NCBI RefSeq assembly: GCF_009720485.1
Contig: NZ_CP045245.1
Location: forward strand, 62,001 to 126,000
Direction: 5' to 3'
Source of the DNA: Cellulomonas sp. JZ18
GTDB lineage: Bacteria; Actinomycetota; Actinomycetes; Actinomycetales; Cellulomonadaceae
Length of the DNA stretch: 64,000 nt
Below are positions 14,991 through 24,124 of the stretch, piece by piece. Below the pieces are notes generated by a model that saw only the letters and a list, made by a program, of their open reading frames with translations, searched no databases and was not told where the DNA came from. The translations under genes and the position numbers were made by a program. Numbering within the stretch: position 1 is the stretch's first letter; the number at the start of each line of letters is the position of its first letter.

Positions 14991-17960
14991 GTGACCGACC
15001 TCGACGTGCAGTCCCTCGCCGCCACCGGGCGGTCCGCGACGCCCGTGCCGCACGCCCCCGCCGCCCGCGGCTTCGCCGACCGGCACATCGGGCCGCGCGG
15101 CGACGAGACGGCGCGCATGCTCGCGACGCTCGGCTTCGACAGCCTCGACGCGCTGGTCGACGCCGCCGTCCCCGCGACGATCCGCACCGGACGCCCGCTC
15201 GACCTGCCGCCCGCCCGCGGCGAGTCCGAGGTCCTCGCGGACCTGCGCGCGGTCGCCGGCCGCAACCGCGTCATGACGCAGATGATCGGGCAGGGCTACT
15301 ACGACACCGTGACGCCGCCGGTGGTCCGCCGCAACGTGCTCGAGTCGCCCGCCTGGTACACCGCGTACACCCCGTACCAGCCGGAGATCTCCCAGGGCCG
15401 GCTCGAGGCGCTGCTCAACTTCCAGACCGTCGTCTCCGACCTGACCGGCCTCGACGTCGCGAACGCGTCCCTGCTCGACGAGGCCACCGCCGTCGCGGAG
15501 GCCGTCGCGCTCATGTGGCGGGCCTCGAAGGCGTCGACCGGCACCGTCGTCCTCGACGCTGACCTGTTCCCGCAGTCGCTCGCCGTCACGCAGGGCCGTG
15601 CGCGCGCGGTGGGCCTGCCGGTGGTCGTCGCGGACCTCACCGACGGCCTGCCGGAGGTCGACGGCCCGCTGGTGGGCGTCGTCGTGCAGCAGGTCGGCGC
15701 GTCGGGCGCGCTCCGGGACCTGCGCCCGGTGGTCGCGGCGGCGAAGGAGCGCGGTGCCCTCGTCACGGTCGCCGCGGACCTGCTCGCCCTCACGCTCGCG
15801 ACGACGCCCGGCGAGCTCGGCGCCGACGTCGCGGTCGGCTCGGCGCAGCGGTTCGGCGTCCCGCTGTTCGGCGGCGGCCCGCACGCCGCGTTCATGGCCG
15901 TGCGCACCGGCCTCGAGCGCACGCTGCCCGGCCGGCTCGTCGGGGTCTCCGTCGACGCCGACGGCGCCCCCGCGTACCGCCTCGCGCTGCAGACGCGCGA
16001 GCAGCACATCCGCCGCGAGAAGGCGACGAGCAACATCTGCACCGCGCAGGCGCTGCTCGCGATCGTCGCGTCGATGTACGCCGTCTTCCACGGGCCCGAC
16101 GGGCTGCGCGACATCGCGCGCCGGGTGCACGGACAGGCGGTCCGCCTGGCCGAGGTGCTGCGCGAGGCCGACGTCACCGTGGAGCACGACGCGTTCTTCG
16201 ACACCGTGCGCGCCGTCGTCCCCGGCCGCGCCCGCGACGTCGTGCGAGCCGCCGCCGTCCGCGGCGTCAACCTGTGGGCACCGGACGCCGACCACGTCCA
16301 GGTCGCGTGCGACGAGACCACGACGGACCACGACCTGCTGCGGGTCGCGCTCGCGTTCGCCGAGGGCGGCGCGACCGCGCTCACCCCGGACGACGCGGGC
16401 CGGTACTCCGTCGGGTTCGTCGGCGCCCGCCCGGCCGACCTGCCGCCGCACCTGTCGCGCACGAGCGACTACCTCACGCACCCCGTCTTCCACCGGTACC
16501 GCTCCGAGACGGCGATGCTGCGCTACCTGCGGCGCCTGTCCGACAAGGACCTCGCCCTGGACCGCACGATGATCCCGCTGGGCTCCTGCACCATGAAGCT
16601 CAACGCGACCGTCGAGATGGAGCCGATCTCCTGGCCCGAGCTCGCGACGATCCACCCGTACGCCCCGCACGACCAGACCGAGGGCTACGCCGCGCTCGTC
16701 GACGAGCTGCAGCGCTGGCTCGCGGAGATCACCGGCTACGCCGCGGTGTCGGTGCAGCCGAACGCCGGCTCGCAGGGCGAGCTCGCCGGGCTGCTCGCGA
16801 TCCACGCGTACCACGAGGCGCGCCGCGGGCCCGGTGACGAGCCGCGCGACATCTGCCTCATCCCCGCCTCCGCGCACGGCACGAACGCCGCGTCCGCCGC
16901 GCTCGCGGGCCTCAAGGTCGTCGTCGTCGCGACGGCCGAGGACGGCGAGGTCGACCTCGCCGACCTGCGCGCCAAGCTCGACCAGCACGGCCCCCGCGTC
17001 GCGGCGATCATGATCACCTACCCCTCGACGCACGGCGTCTACGAGGAGCACGTGGGCGAGGTGTGCGACCTCGTGCACGCCGCGGGCGGTCAGGTGTACA
17101 TCGACGGCGCGAACCTCAACGCGCTGGTCGGCCTCGCGCGGCCCGGTGAGCTGGGCAGCGACGTATCCCACCTGAACCTGCACAAGACGTTCTGCATCCC
17201 GCACGGCGGCGGCGGCCCGGGTGTGGGTCCGGTCGCGGTGGCGCAGCACCTCGTGCCGTTCCTGCCCGGCGACCCGACGCCGTCGGGCGAGGGCTCCGCC
17301 GCGCCGGTGCCGCCCGTGTCGGCGGCGCGCTGGGGCTCGGCCGGGATCCTGCCGATCTCCTGGGCGTACGTCGCGCTCATGGGCGCCGACGGCCTGCGCG
17401 CGGCGACGGAGACCGCGGTGCTCGCCGCGAACTACCTCGCCGCGCGCCTCGCGCCGCACTACCCGGTGCTCTACACGGGCCCCAACGGCCTCGTCGCGCA
17501 CGAGTGCATCCTCGACCTGCGCCCGATCACCAAGGCCACGGGCGTCACGGCCGAGGACGTCGCGAAGCGGCTCATGGACTACGGCTTCCACGCGCCGACC
17601 CTGTCGTTCCCGGTGGCGGGCACGCTCATGGTCGAGCCGACCGAGAGCGAGGACCTCGCCGAGCTCGACCGGTTCGTCGACGCCATGGTCGCGATCCGCG
17701 CCGAGGTCGACGCCGTCGAGGACGGGCGCTGGCCGCTCGCGGACAGCCCGCTGCGGAACGCGCCGCACACCGCGGCGTCCGTGACGGCCGACGCGTGGGA
17801 GCACGCCTACGGGCGCGAGACCGCCGCGTACCCGCTGGCGAGCCTGCGGCAGGACAAGTACTGGCCGCCCGTGCGGCGCATCGACGGCGCCCGCGGCGAC
17901 CGCAACCTGCAGTGCTCGTGCCCGCCCGTCGAGGCGTTCGCGGACGGGGACCTCGCGTGA
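14991..17960 (+). CDS. gcvP: Glycine dehydrogenase (aminomethyl-transferring), P protein
   Basis: 989 residues, a full single-chain P protein. The N-terminal half begins [17 protein letters not shown] and contains IGQGYYDT. In the C-terminal half K732 of [18 protein letters not shown] carries the PLP. It decarboxylates glycine and passes the aminomethyl group to the lipoyl arm of GcvH. Translation starts at the GTG at 14991 with GGAG 5 nt upstream; an earlier in-frame codon at 14958 lies inside the riboswitch platform. The stop overlaps the gcvT start as GTGA. Glycine induction through the tandem riboswitch is expected. Confidence 0.95.
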   Translation: MTDLDVQSLAATGRSATPVPHAPAARGFADRHIGPRGDETARMLATLGFDSLDALVDAAVPATIRTGRPLDLPPARGESEVLADLRAVAGRNRVMTQMIGQGYYDTVTPPVVRRNVLESPAWYTAYTPYQPEISQGRLEALLNFQTVVSDLTGLDVANASLLDEATAVAEAVALMWRASKASTGTVVLDADLFPQSLAVTQGRARAVGLPVVVADLTDGLPEVDGPLVGVVVQQVGASGALRDLRPVVAAAKERGALVTVAADLLALTLATTPGELGADVAVGSAQRFGVPLFGGGPHAAFMAVRTGLERTLPGRLVGVSVDADGAPAYRLALQTREQHIRREKATSNICTAQALLAIVASMYAVFHGPDGLRDIARRVHGQAVRLAEVLREADVTVEHDAFFDTVRAVVPGRARDVVRAAAVRGVNLWAPDADHVQVACDETTTDHDLLRVALAFAEGGATALTPDDAGRYSVGFVGARPADLPPHLSRTSDYLTHPVFHRYRSETAMLRYLRRLSDKDLALDRTMIPLGSCTMKLNATVEMEPISWPELATIHPYAPHDQTEGYAALVDELQRWLAEITGYAAVSVQPNAGSQGELAGLLAIHAYHEARRGPGDEPRDICLIPASAHGTNAASAALAGLKVVVVATAEDGEVDLADLRAKLDQHGPRVAAIMITYPSTHGVYEEHVGEVCDLVHAAGGQVYIDGANLNALVGLARPGELGSDVSHLNLHKTFCIPHGGGGPGVGPVAVAQHLVPFLPGDPTPSGEGSAAPVPPVSAARWGSAGILPISWAYVALMGADGLRAATETAVLAANYLAARLAPHYPVLYTGPNGLVAHECILDLRPITKATGVTAEDVAKRLMDYGFHAPTLSFPVAGTLMVEPTESEDLAELDRFVDAMVAIRAEVDAVEDGRWPLADSPLRNAPHTAASVTADAWEHAYGRETAAYPLASLRQDKYWPPVRRIDGARGDRNLQCSCPPVEAFADGDLA

Positions 17961-19129
17961 GCGGCGGGACGGACGCCACGACGGAGCTGCGCTCGCCCCT
18001 GCACGACGAGCACGTGGCGCTCGGCGCCGCGCTGACCTCGTTCGCCGGCTGGCAGATGCCGCTGCGCTACACGTCCGACCTGGCCGAGCACACCGCGGTG
18101 CGCACCGCGGCGGGGCTGTTCGACCTGTCGCACATGGGCGAGATCGCGGTCGCCGGTCCGGACGCGGGCCGGTTCCTCGACCTCGCGCTCGTCGGGAACC
18201 TCTCGGGCCTGCGCGTGCTCGGTGCGCGCTACACGATGGTCGTCCAGCCCGACGGCGGCGTGATCGACGACCTCGTCGTCTACCGCACCGGCGAGCAGGA
18301 GTACCTCGTCGTCGCGAACGCGTCCAACCACGTCACCGTGCTGACCGAGCTGCGCGAGCGTGCCGCAGGGCTCGACGTCGAGGTCGCCGACCGGTCGGCC
18401 GCCACCGCGCTGGTCGCGGTGCAGGGGCCGCGCGCGCTCGACGTCGTCCTGGCCACGCCGGGCCTGGTCGCGGACCCCGCCGCGGGCGTCACGCTCGAGG
18501 ACCTGCGCTACTACGCGTGCCTGCCCGTGCGGTTCGACGCCGCGCCCGTGCTGGCCGCCCGCACCGGCTACACCGGCGAGGACGGGTTCGAGTTCTTCCT
18601 GCCCGCCGAGCACGCGCCTGCGCTGTGGCGGGCCCTGCTCGCCGCCGGGGAGCCGTTCGGTCTCGTCCCCGCCGGGCTGTCCGCGCGGGACTCGCTGCGT
18701 CTCGAGGCGGGCATGCCGCTGTACGGCAACGAGCTCGACCGCACGACGACGCCGCACGACGCCGGCCTCGGCCGGGTGGTCCGGCTCGACAAGGTCGACG
18801 CCGACGGACGGCCCGTGCCGTTCGTCGGACGGGACGCCCTCGCCGCCCGGGCCGCGTCCGCACCGGCGCGCGTGCTCGTCGGGCTGCAGGGGCTCGGCCG
18901 GCGTGCGGCCCGCCACGGGTACGCCGTGGTGGCGTCGACGGACCCCGACGCGCCCGTCGTCGGGACCGTGACGTCCGGCGCGCCGTCACCCACGCTCGGC
19001 CACCCCGTCGCCATGGCGTACGTGACGCCCGAGGTGTCCGCCGAGGGCACCGAGCTCGCCGTCGACGTGCGCGGGCGCCGCGAACCCGTGCGCGTCGTGC
19101 CCCTGCCCTTCTACCGTCGTCCCCGCTGA
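17957..19129 (+). CDS. gcvT: Glycine cleavage system aminomethyltransferase, T protein
   Basis: 390 residues. [40 protein letters not shown] and DLSHMGEI are the conserved N-terminal motifs; [10 protein letters not shown] and [10 protein letters not shown] form the folate-binding region. The enzyme takes the aminomethyl group from GcvH and makes 5,10-methylene-tetrahydrofolate and ammonia. The GTG start at 17957 overlaps the gcvP stop by 4 bases, so the two are translationally coupled; the operon continues into gcvH after 58 bases. Confidence 0.93.
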   Translation: MSGGTDATTELRSPLHDEHVALGAALTSFAGWQMPLRYTSDLAEHTAVRTAAGLFDLSHMGEIAVAGPDAGRFLDLALVGNLSGLRVLGARYTMVVQPDGGVIDDLVVYRTGEQEYLVVANASNHVTVLTELRERAAGLDVEVADRSAATALVAVQGPRALDVVLATPGLVADPAAGVTLEDLRYYACLPVRFDAAPVLAARTGYTGEDGFEFFLPAEHAPALWRALLAAGEPFGLVPAGLSARDSLRLEAGMPLYGNELDRTTTPHDAGLGRVVRLDKVDADGRPVPFVGRDALAARAASAPARVLVGLQGLGRRAARHGYAVVASTDPDAPVVGTVTSGAPSPTLGHPVAMAYVTPEVSAEGTELAVDVRGRREPVRVVPLPFYRRPR

Positions 19130-19187
19130 CGCCCGGCGCGCCCGCGCCGACCCGTCCACCCCGCCCATCCTCCCGGACAGGAGCACC

Positions 19188-19559
19188 ATGGCCGCCGAGC
19201 TGCCCGACACCCTGCAGTACACCGCCGAGCACGAGTGGATCGACGCGGCGTCGCCCGCGACGGTCGGCATCACGTCCGTCGCCGCCGACGCCCTCGGCGA
19301 CATCGTCTTCGTCGAGCTGCCCGGCGTGGGCTCCGAGGTGACGGCGGGCGCGGTGATCGGGGAGATCGAGTCGACGAAGTCCGTCTCCGAGCTCTACTCG
19401 CCCGTGACCGGGACGGTCGTCGAGGTGAACCAGGCGGCGGTCGACGACCCGTCGCTCGTCAACGCGGACCCCTACGGCGCGGGCTGGCTGCTGCGCGTGG
19501 ACGTCACCGGCACCGGCACGCTGCTCTCCGCCGAGGAGTACCGCGCGCTCAACCCGTGA
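19188..19559 (+). CDS. gcvH: Glycine cleavage system H protein
   Basis: 123 residues, the normal length. The lipoylated lysine is K64 in [19 protein letters not shown]. The N-terminal YTAEHEWID and the C-terminal [13 protein letters not shown] are also typical. It shuttles the methylamine group between GcvP, GcvT and the L protein; no dihydrolipoamide dehydrogenase gene is in this window, so that subunit must be encoded elsewhere. ACAGGAGCACC precedes the ATG. A strong hairpin follows the stop, ending the operon. Confidence 0.95.
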   Translation: MAAELPDTLQYTAEHEWIDAASPATVGITSVAADALGDIVFVELPGVGSEVTAGAVIGEIESTKSVSELYSPVTGTVVEVNQAAVDDPSLVNADPYGAGWLLRVDVTGTGTLLSAEEYRALNP

Positions 19560-19561
19560 TC

Positions 19562-19585
19562 CGCCTGGGTGCCAGCACCCAGGCG
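19562..19585 (+). terminator. Terminator hairpin of the gcv operon
   Basis: CGCCTGGGTGC (19562-19572) is the reverse complement of 19575-19585, directly after the gcvH stop at 19559. The nominal 2-base centre would open to a tetraloop or larger. Confidence 0.7.
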
Positions 19586-19881
19586 AATCGGACGCCCGCG
19601 TCCGAACGGGTGATACGCCGGGTGTCCTCCGCCATTGGGGTGCTTGCCCCGTACGGGTGACATGGCGCACTCTGCTGGCGACAACCCGTGACGTCGTGTA
19701 TCAAGCGGCCGTCCGGGACGTCATGTGTGGTGCAGCGTTCGGCACCGCGGGGGGAACCTTCGGTGGTCGGAGAGATCAAGTGGCGAAAGTCCCGTCATAG
19801 GGCGGCCACCTGTCCCTCTCATCCGGTACGCAGCCCTCGCGGAGCCGGACGGTCCGGCCCCGCCGCCCACCGGAGGACACC
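19586..19881. other. Long non-coding leader before the LuxR-type gene
   Basis: 296 bases without a supported ORF and less GC-rich than the neighbours. It holds GACGTC-type short palindromes near 19689 and 19719, and the segment AAGTGGCGAAAGTCCCG followed by TCATAGGG (about 19780-19805) that could be a promoter. GGAGG at 19873 is the ribosome site of the next gene. I could not match it to a known RNA family. Confidence 0.4.
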
Positions 19882-20118
19882 ATGAGCATGCTGGAGACCC
19901 GCCCGAGCCCCACCGTCCTGGGCGGGCACGCTCTGACCCGTCGTGAGCGCGTCGTCCTGGCCGAGCTGGCCGAGGACGTGACGCTCGAGGAGATCGCGAC
20001 GCGGCTGTTCGTCACGCGGAACACCGTCAAGTCCCAGGTCCGCAGCGTCTACCGCAAGATCGGCGTCTCCACGCGCGCCGAGGCCGTCGCCTGGGCCGAG
20101 GCCCACGGCATCCGCTGA
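19882..20118 (+). CDS. Stand-alone LuxR-type helix-turn-helix protein
   Basis: 78 residues consisting almost only of a LuxR C-terminal HTH domain: LTRRERVVLAELAEDVTLEE, IATRLFVTRNTVKSQV and RSVYRKIGVSTRAEAVAWA. There is no receiver, PAS or ligand domain, so it must be controlled by its level or by a partner. The ATG is preceded by GGAGGACACC. It has a long upstream region and its own terminator, so it is a single-gene unit. Small free-standing LuxR HTH proteins occur in actinobacteria, but the target of this one is unknown. Confidence 0.82.
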   Translation: MSMLETRPSPTVLGGHALTRRERVVLAELAEDVTLEEIATRLFVTRNTVKSQVRSVYRKIGVSTRAEAVAWAEAHGIR

Positions 20119-20139
20119 CCCCGCGTCCTCCGGGTACGA

Positions 20140-20177
20140 CGCCCGGCGTCCGGCTGGGGGAGAGCGGACGCCGGGCG
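20140..20177 (+). terminator. Terminator hairpin after the LuxR-type gene
   Basis: CGCCCGGCGTCCG (20140-20152) pairs perfectly with 20165-20177 over a 12-nt loop, 22 bases after the stop. Confidence 0.7.
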
Positions 20178-20240
20178 GTACGGCGCCCGCTGCGCGTCCC
20201 GCGTGCACGTGCCCGTGACCTGCTCGTGACGCGTGGCTGG

Positions 20241-20246
20241 CAGACT
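20241..20246 (+). promoter_or_regulatory. Probable -10 element before the Nudix gene
   Basis: CAGACT, 6 nt before the ATG at 20253, no Shine-Dalgarno. It favours this start over the in-frame codon at 20226. Confidence 0.4.
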
Positions 20247-20252
20247 CGGCGC

Positions 20253-20723
20253 ATGACGCCGCCCACGCTCGTCGTCGCCGCCGCGCTCGTCGACGACCTC
20301 GACGACCCCCGCCTGCTCCTGGCGGGCCGGCGTGCGACGCCCGCGAGCCTGGCGGGGCGGTGGGAGTTCCCGGGCGGCAAGGTGGACCCCGGTGAGCTGC
20401 CCGAGGAGGCGCTGCACCGCGAGCTGCGCGAGGAGCTCGGTGTGCGGGTCGGCCTCGGCGTCGAGCTGCTCGGCCCCGACGACGGGATGTGGCGTCTCTC
20501 CGAGCGGTACGTGATGCGGCTGTGGTTCGCCGAGGTCCTGGACGGCGAGCCCGCGCCCCTCGTGGAGCACGACGAGCTGCGCTGGCTGCCCGAGGGCCAG
20601 TGGCTCGACGTCCCCTGGCTCGACGCCGACGTGCGCATCGTCGAGCGGCTGGCGGAGTTCGTGGCGACGTTCCCCGGCCGCGGTCAGGACGCCCGGGCCG
20701 GCGCCGCCGACCAGCCGGCCTGA
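20253..20723 (+). CDS. Nudix hydrolase, MutT-like nucleotide pyrophosphohydrolase
   Basis: 156 residues. The Nudix box is complete: GGKVDPGELPEEALHREL continuing REELGV, with all the metal-binding glutamates. ATPASLAGRWEFPGG before it and HDELRWLPEGQW after it are typical of MutT/CTP-pyrophosphohydrolase relatives that sanitise oxidised or deoxy nucleotides. The start at 20253 is chosen from the hexamer six bases upstream. CIRCE and the hsp20 gene follow, so the transcription units are separate. Confidence 0.85.
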   Translation: MTPPTLVVAAALVDDLDDPRLLLAGRRATPASLAGRWEFPGGKVDPGELPEEALHRELREELGVRVGLGVELLGPDDGMWRLSERYVMRLWFAEVLDGEPAPLVEHDELRWLPEGQWLDVPWLDADVRIVERLAEFVATFPGRGQDARAGAADQPA

Positions 20724-20768
20724 CCGCCGCGCCCGCGTTCTCCCTGGGCGAAAACCCGCCCGCGAGCT

Positions 20769-20795
20769 CTGGCACTCTCGGGTCGAGAGTGCTAA
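20769..20795 (+). promoter_or_regulatory. CIRCE element (HrcA operator) upstream of hsp20
   Basis: CTGGCACTC (20769-20777), a 9-nt spacer, then GAGTGCTAA (20787-20795). The classic CIRCE is TTAGCACTC-N9-GAGTGCTAA, so the right arm is perfect and the left differs at two bases. TGGCAC (20770-20775) and TAAATC (20793-20798) are 17 bases apart and could be the -35 and -10, in which case HrcA would cover the promoter. Confidence 0.85.
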
Positions 20796-20885
20796 ATCTG
20801 TGCGTGTAGCCACCCGGAGCCGGACAGGCCCGGGGACGCACCGGGGCCCGGGAGGTCCGAGGCCCCACGTGAGGAGGTGAGGGGC

Positions 20886-21344
20886 GTGGCTACTCGTTTC
20901 GACCCGTTCCAGGAGATGGACCGCGTGCTGGCGCAGGTGTTCGCCGCGGACCGCGCGTCGGCCTCCATGCCGATGGACCTGTACCGCGACGGCGACCACT
21001 ACGTGCTCCACGTCGACCTGCCGGGTGCGGACCCGGGCACGATCGACGTCAACGTCGAGGACCGCACGCTGACCATCCGCGCGCAGCGCTCCGGCCGCAC
21101 CGAGCACGACGTGCAGTGGCTCGCGAAGGAGCGTCCGTCCGGCACGTACGCCCGGCAGCTCACCGTCGGTCGCGGCCTCGCGCTCGACCGCATCTCGGCG
21201 ACGTACGCCGACGGCGTGCTGACCCTGACGATCCCGGTGGCCGAGGAGGCCAAGCCGCGCCGCATCGAGGTGCAGCACGGCGCACGGCCCACGTCGATCG
21301 AGGCGGGCCACGTCGAGGCCCAGCAGGCCGACGCCAACGCCTGA
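20886..21344 (+). CDS. Hsp20 / alpha-crystallin small heat-shock protein
   Basis: 152 residues. After the N-terminal ATRFDPFQEMDRVLAQVF comes the alpha-crystallin domain: MDLYRDGDHYVLHVDLPGAD through LTIRAQR to ADGVLTLTIPVAEEAKPRRI. These proteins hold unfolding clients as oligomers without ATP. The GTG at 20886 is favoured by an excellent GAGGAGGTGA ribosome site; another GTG at 20877 lies inside that site. The CIRCE element about 90 bases upstream indicates HrcA control. A 15-bp perfect hairpin follows the stop. Confidence 0.9.
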   Translation: MATRFDPFQEMDRVLAQVFAADRASASMPMDLYRDGDHYVLHVDLPGADPGTIDVNVEDRTLTIRAQRSGRTEHDVQWLAKERPSGTYARQLTVGRGLALDRISATYADGVLTLTIPVAEEAKPRRIEVQHGARPTSIEAGHVEAQQADANA

Positions 21345-21365
21345 CGGGCTCGTCGCACCGGTTCC

Positions 21366-21398
21366 ACGGCCCCGCTCCCGCACCGGGAGCGGGGCCGT
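21366..21398 (+). terminator. Terminator of hsp20, 15-bp perfect stem
   Basis: ACGGCCCCGCTCCCG (21366-21380), triloop CAC, and its exact complement at 21384-21398, 21 bases after the stop. Confidence 0.8.
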
Positions 21399-21467
21399 CC
21401 GTCGTCCTGCCCGCCCCTCCCGTACTGCCCGGCCTCCCGTCCCGCCGCGCCCCGCCCACCCCTTCGT

Positions 21468-21537
21468 CGAGTTCGGCAGGTGCGTGCCGAGATCGCGACC
21501 TCCAGGTGCGGGTCTCGGCCCAGGACTGCCGAACTCG
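21468..21537. repeat. Interrupted palindrome between hsp20 and malY
   Basis: CGAGTTCGGCAG (21468-21479) pairs with CTGCCGAACTCG (21526-21537), and GCCGAGA (21486-21492) with TCTCGGC (21513-21519) inside it. Together they can form a 70-nt cruciform or RNA hairpin. It may be the terminator of the minus-strand malY or a dispersed intergenic palindrome. Confidence 0.55.
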
Positions 21538-21574
21538 GCGAGAGGGGGACGGGTGGGGCAGGGCGCGGGCTGCG

Positions 21575-22705
21575 TCAGGTGAGGGTCGTGGTCAGGCGGT
21601 CGAGGACCTCCGTGAGGGTGGTCGGGGAGCAGGCGAGGTTGAGGCGGACCCGGCCCTCGCCGCCGGGGCCGAACGTCGGACCGGGCTGCGTCGCCAGGCG
21701 GCCCTCCTCCCGCAGGAGGCGGACCGGCTCGGCGCCGCTCGCGCGGACCGCCGGGGTGTCGCGCAGGTCCAGCCAGGCGAAGTAGGTCGCCTCCGGACAG
21801 CGCCAGCGCGCCGAGGGCAGGCGGTCCGCGAGGGTCCCCTCGACCGTCGCGACGTTCTCACGCAGCACCGCCAGCACCTCGTCCAGCCAGGGACCGCCCT
21901 CGCGGAACGCCGCCTGGTGCGCGACGGAGCCGACGTGGCTCACGGCGTGGCCGACGATCTCCGGCATGCGCGCCAGGTCGGCGGCCGCGTCCGGACCGGG
22001 CACGGCGAGCGCGGCCTTGAGGCCCGCCAGGTGGAACCCCTTCGAGGCCGAGTGCAGCGCGACGGCGTCGGGGATCACCGTCGTCGTCGGCACGAACGGC
22101 GCGTCGCCGACGACGAGCGGCGCGTGGATCTCGTCGGCGACGACGCGCACGCCGTGCCGGGTCGCGAGGGCGCCGACCGCCGCCAGCTCGTCCCGGGTGT
22201 GGAGGGTGCCGGTGGGGTTGTGCGGGTGGCAGAGCAGGTAGGCCGTGGCGTCGGTGAACGCCCGGTCGAGGGCCTCGAGGTCGAGGCGACCGTCGGTGCC
22301 CAGCGGCGCGTCGACCACGCGCCGGCCGGCGTGCGCCACGAACTCGCGGAACGGCGGGTAGACGGGCGGGTTGATGACGACGCCGTCGCCCGGCGCGGTC
22401 AGCACGCGCACCACCTCGACGATGCCGAGCATGACGTCCGGCACGGGTCGCGACGCGGCGACCGGGACGTCCCAGCCGTACCTCTCCGCGGCGAAGCCGG
22501 CGAACGCCTCGGCGTAGCCGTTCCCGACCTCGTAGCCGGTGTCGCCCGCAGCCAGGGCGTCGGCGACGGCGCGGACGACGGCCTCGGGCAGGCGGACGTC
22601 CATCTCGGCGACGAACGCCGGCAGCACGTCGGACGGGTAGGTGGCCCACTTCGAGGACCGGCGCGTGCGCAGCTCGTCGAGGGGGACGTCGAACGGGGTA
22701 CCCAT
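21575..22705 (-). CDS. MalY/PatB-type PLP-dependent C-S lyase (cystathionine beta-lyase)
   Basis: 376 residues. The PLP lysine is K222 in HSASKGFHLAGLK, with the preceding VVADEIHAPLV and HPHNPTGTLH motifs typical of the MalY/PatB branch rather than general aminotransferases. N-terminal SSKWATYPSDVLPAFVAEMD is also diagnostic. It should cleave the C-S bond of cystathionine or related thioethers to give homocysteine, pyruvate and ammonia, linking to the methionine genes about 2 kb away. The start at 22705 has TAGCGT seven bases upstream. Confidence 0.88.
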   Translation of the reverse strand: MGTPFDVPLDELRTRRSSKWATYPSDVLPAFVAEMDVRLPEAVVRAVADALAAGDTGYEVGNGYAEAFAGFAAERYGWDVPVAASRPVPDVMLGIVEVVRVLTAPGDGVVINPPVYPPFREFVAHAGRRVVDAPLGTDGRLDLEALDRAFTDATAYLLCHPHNPTGTLHTRDELAAVGALATRHGVRVVADEIHAPLVVGDAPFVPTTTVIPDAVALHSASKGFHLAGLKAALAVPGPDAAADLARMPEIVGHAVSHVGSVAHQAAFREGGPWLDEVLAVLRENVATVEGTLADRLPSARWRCPEATYFAWLDLRDTPAVRASGAEPVRLLREEGRLATQPGPTFGPGGEGRVRLNLACSPTTLTEVLDRLTTTLT

Positions 22706-22712
22706 GCCCTCG

Positions 22713-22718
22713 ACGCTA
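22713..22718 (-). promoter_or_regulatory. Probable -10 element before malY
   Basis: TAGCGT on the minus strand, 7 nt from the ATG at 22705. Confidence 0.4.
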
Positions 22719-22776
22719 GTCCGCGTCCCGGCGCCGCCGCCGCAGGAAAGGCGTGGCCGGCGGTGCCGCCCCCCGG

Positions 22777-22782
22777 CATGCT
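22777..22782 (+). promoter_or_regulatory. Probable -10 element before the CxxC protein
   Basis: CATGCT, 7 nt before the GTG at 22790. It overlaps the competing ATG at 22778, which favours the GTG start. Confidence 0.35.
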
Positions 22783-22789
22783 GGCGGTC

Positions 22790-23221
22790 GTGACGCACCT
22801 CCTGTGCCGGGCCTGCGGCGCGCGGCTCACCGGTGAGCTGCGGCCCGTCACCGACGCGGACCGGGCAGCCGCGCCGCCGGTGCGGCCCGAGGAGCCGGCA
22901 CCGAGCGTCCCGGTCGGCACCTTCGCGGTGGACCCGGAGCCGTTCGGGGCGCCGTACGTGCCCGGTCCCGGCGGCCACCGCGTCCCGGGCGGCCCGGCCG
23001 GCTGCGTCGTCCTGCACCCCGCGGAGTCGCTCGCGGTGCGGCGCCACCACGACGGGTACCGGCTCGCCGGGTGCTGCGCCCGTGACGGCATGCAGGGCCC
23101 CAACCTGCTGTGCGACGCGTGCGGTGCGGAGGTCGGCACGCTCCGCGACGACTGCTGGGTCGCCGAGTCCGGGGTGTGGCTGGACCCGCAGGCGGTCGCG
23201 ACGAGCCCGACGCTCCCCTGA
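22790..23221 (+). CDS. Small CxxC zinc-ribbon-like hypothetical protein
   Basis: 143 residues from the GTG. LLCRACGARLTGEL at the N-terminus and LLCDACGAEVGTLRDDCW near the C-terminus are two CxxC knuckles that could form one split zinc site, with GCC in between. Both ends look like rubredoxin or zinc-ribbon fingers; no family is recognised. The middle (FGAPYVPGPGGHRVPGGPAG) is Gly/Pro-rich. It is divergent from malY with 84 bases between the starts. An ATG at 22778 is an alternative start. Confidence 0.6.
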   Translation: MTHLLCRACGARLTGELRPVTDADRAAAPPVRPEEPAPSVPVGTFAVDPEPFGAPYVPGPGGHRVPGGPAGCVVLHPAESLAVRRHHDGYRLAGCCARDGMQGPNLLCDACGAEVGTLRDDCWVAESGVWLDPQAVATSPTLP

Positions 23222-23315
23222 TTCGCGCGCGACGCCGCCCCGGGCACGGCACCCGATGAGTGCGACCCGGCGCGCCGGTCGGTAGGGGCACGAGGACGAC
23301 GACGGGAGGCGCACG

Positions 23316-23954
23316 ATGCGGCTGACGGTGCACGAGTTCATGACGCTCGACGGTGTGGTGCAGGGGCCGGGTGCCCCGGACGAGGACACCAGCGACGGCT
23401 TCACCGCCGGCGGCTGGGTCATCCCGTTCGCGGACGACCCGCTGTTCGGCGAGGTCGTGGGCGGGTGGTTCGAGCGCACGTCCGAGCTGCTGTTCGGTCG
23501 GACGACGTGGGAGCTCATGCGCGCGTACTGGCCGCAGGTGACCGACGGCGACCCGGCGGCGGTGGCGTTGAACTCGCTGCCGAAGCACGTGGTCACGTCG
23601 AGCGAGCTCACCGGCGAGTGGTCCGGGTCGCGTCGGGTCGAGGGCGGCGTGGTGGAGGCGGTGACGGCGCTCAAGGAGCGCGAGGGCGGCGAGCTGCAGG
23701 TGCACGGGTCCGCACGGCTCGCGGCGTCGCTGCACGCCGCCGGGCTGGTGGACGAGTACCGGCTGCTGATCGCGCCCGTGACGGTGGGGCACGGGCGCCG
23801 GCTGTTCGGCACGGACGCGGTGCCGCGGGGGTACGACGTGGTCGAGCACCGGTCGAGCGAGCGCGGGCTGACGTACCTGGCGCTGACGCCCCGGGCGTAC
23901 GAGGTCGCGTCGACGGCCGTGGTGGACGGCAGCGAGGTCGTCGTCCCCGCCTGA
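23316..23954 (+). CDS. Dihydrofolate-reductase-family protein (RibD C-terminal domain type)
   Basis: 212 residues. MRLTVHEFMTLDGVVQGPG is the standard N-terminus of YyaP/YwjB-type DHFR-fold proteins; FGRTTWELM, SLPKHVVTS, LQVHGSARLAASL and VDEYRLLIAPVTVGHGRRLF follow in order. NADPH binding is expected, but these stand-alone proteins are usually not true dihydrofolate reductases. A 45-residue C-terminal extension ends in VVDGSEVVVPA. CGGGAGG precedes the ATG. It converges on metE with a terminator between. Confidence 0.85.
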   Translation: MRLTVHEFMTLDGVVQGPGAPDEDTSDGFTAGGWVIPFADDPLFGEVVGGWFERTSELLFGRTTWELMRAYWPQVTDGDPAAVALNSLPKHVVTSSELTGEWSGSRRVEGGVVEAVTALKEREGGELQVHGSARLAASLHAAGLVDEYRLLIAPVTVGHGRRLFGTDAVPRGYDVVEHRSSERGLTYLALTPRAYEVASTAVVDGSEVVVPA

Positions 23955-24012
23955 GCCTCGCGCTCGTCGCCGCCCGGCCCCGGTGCACGGGGCGGCGGCG
24001 GGTGCGACGACG

Positions 24013-24048
24013 ACGGCGCCCGCCCCTCGGACGAGGGACGGGCGCCGT
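24013..24048. terminator. Bidirectional terminator between the DHFR-like gene and metE
   Basis: ACGGCGCCCG (24013-24022) is the reverse complement of 24039-24048, and CCCTCG/CGAGGG extends the pairing inward. Confidence 0.7.
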
Positions 24049-24124
24049 GGTGCGTCCGCGGCGGTGGGCGCGTCGCGGGACGCCGGTGGCTCCGGCCGCA
24101 GCGAGCGGGCAGCGGCCGGTGGGG

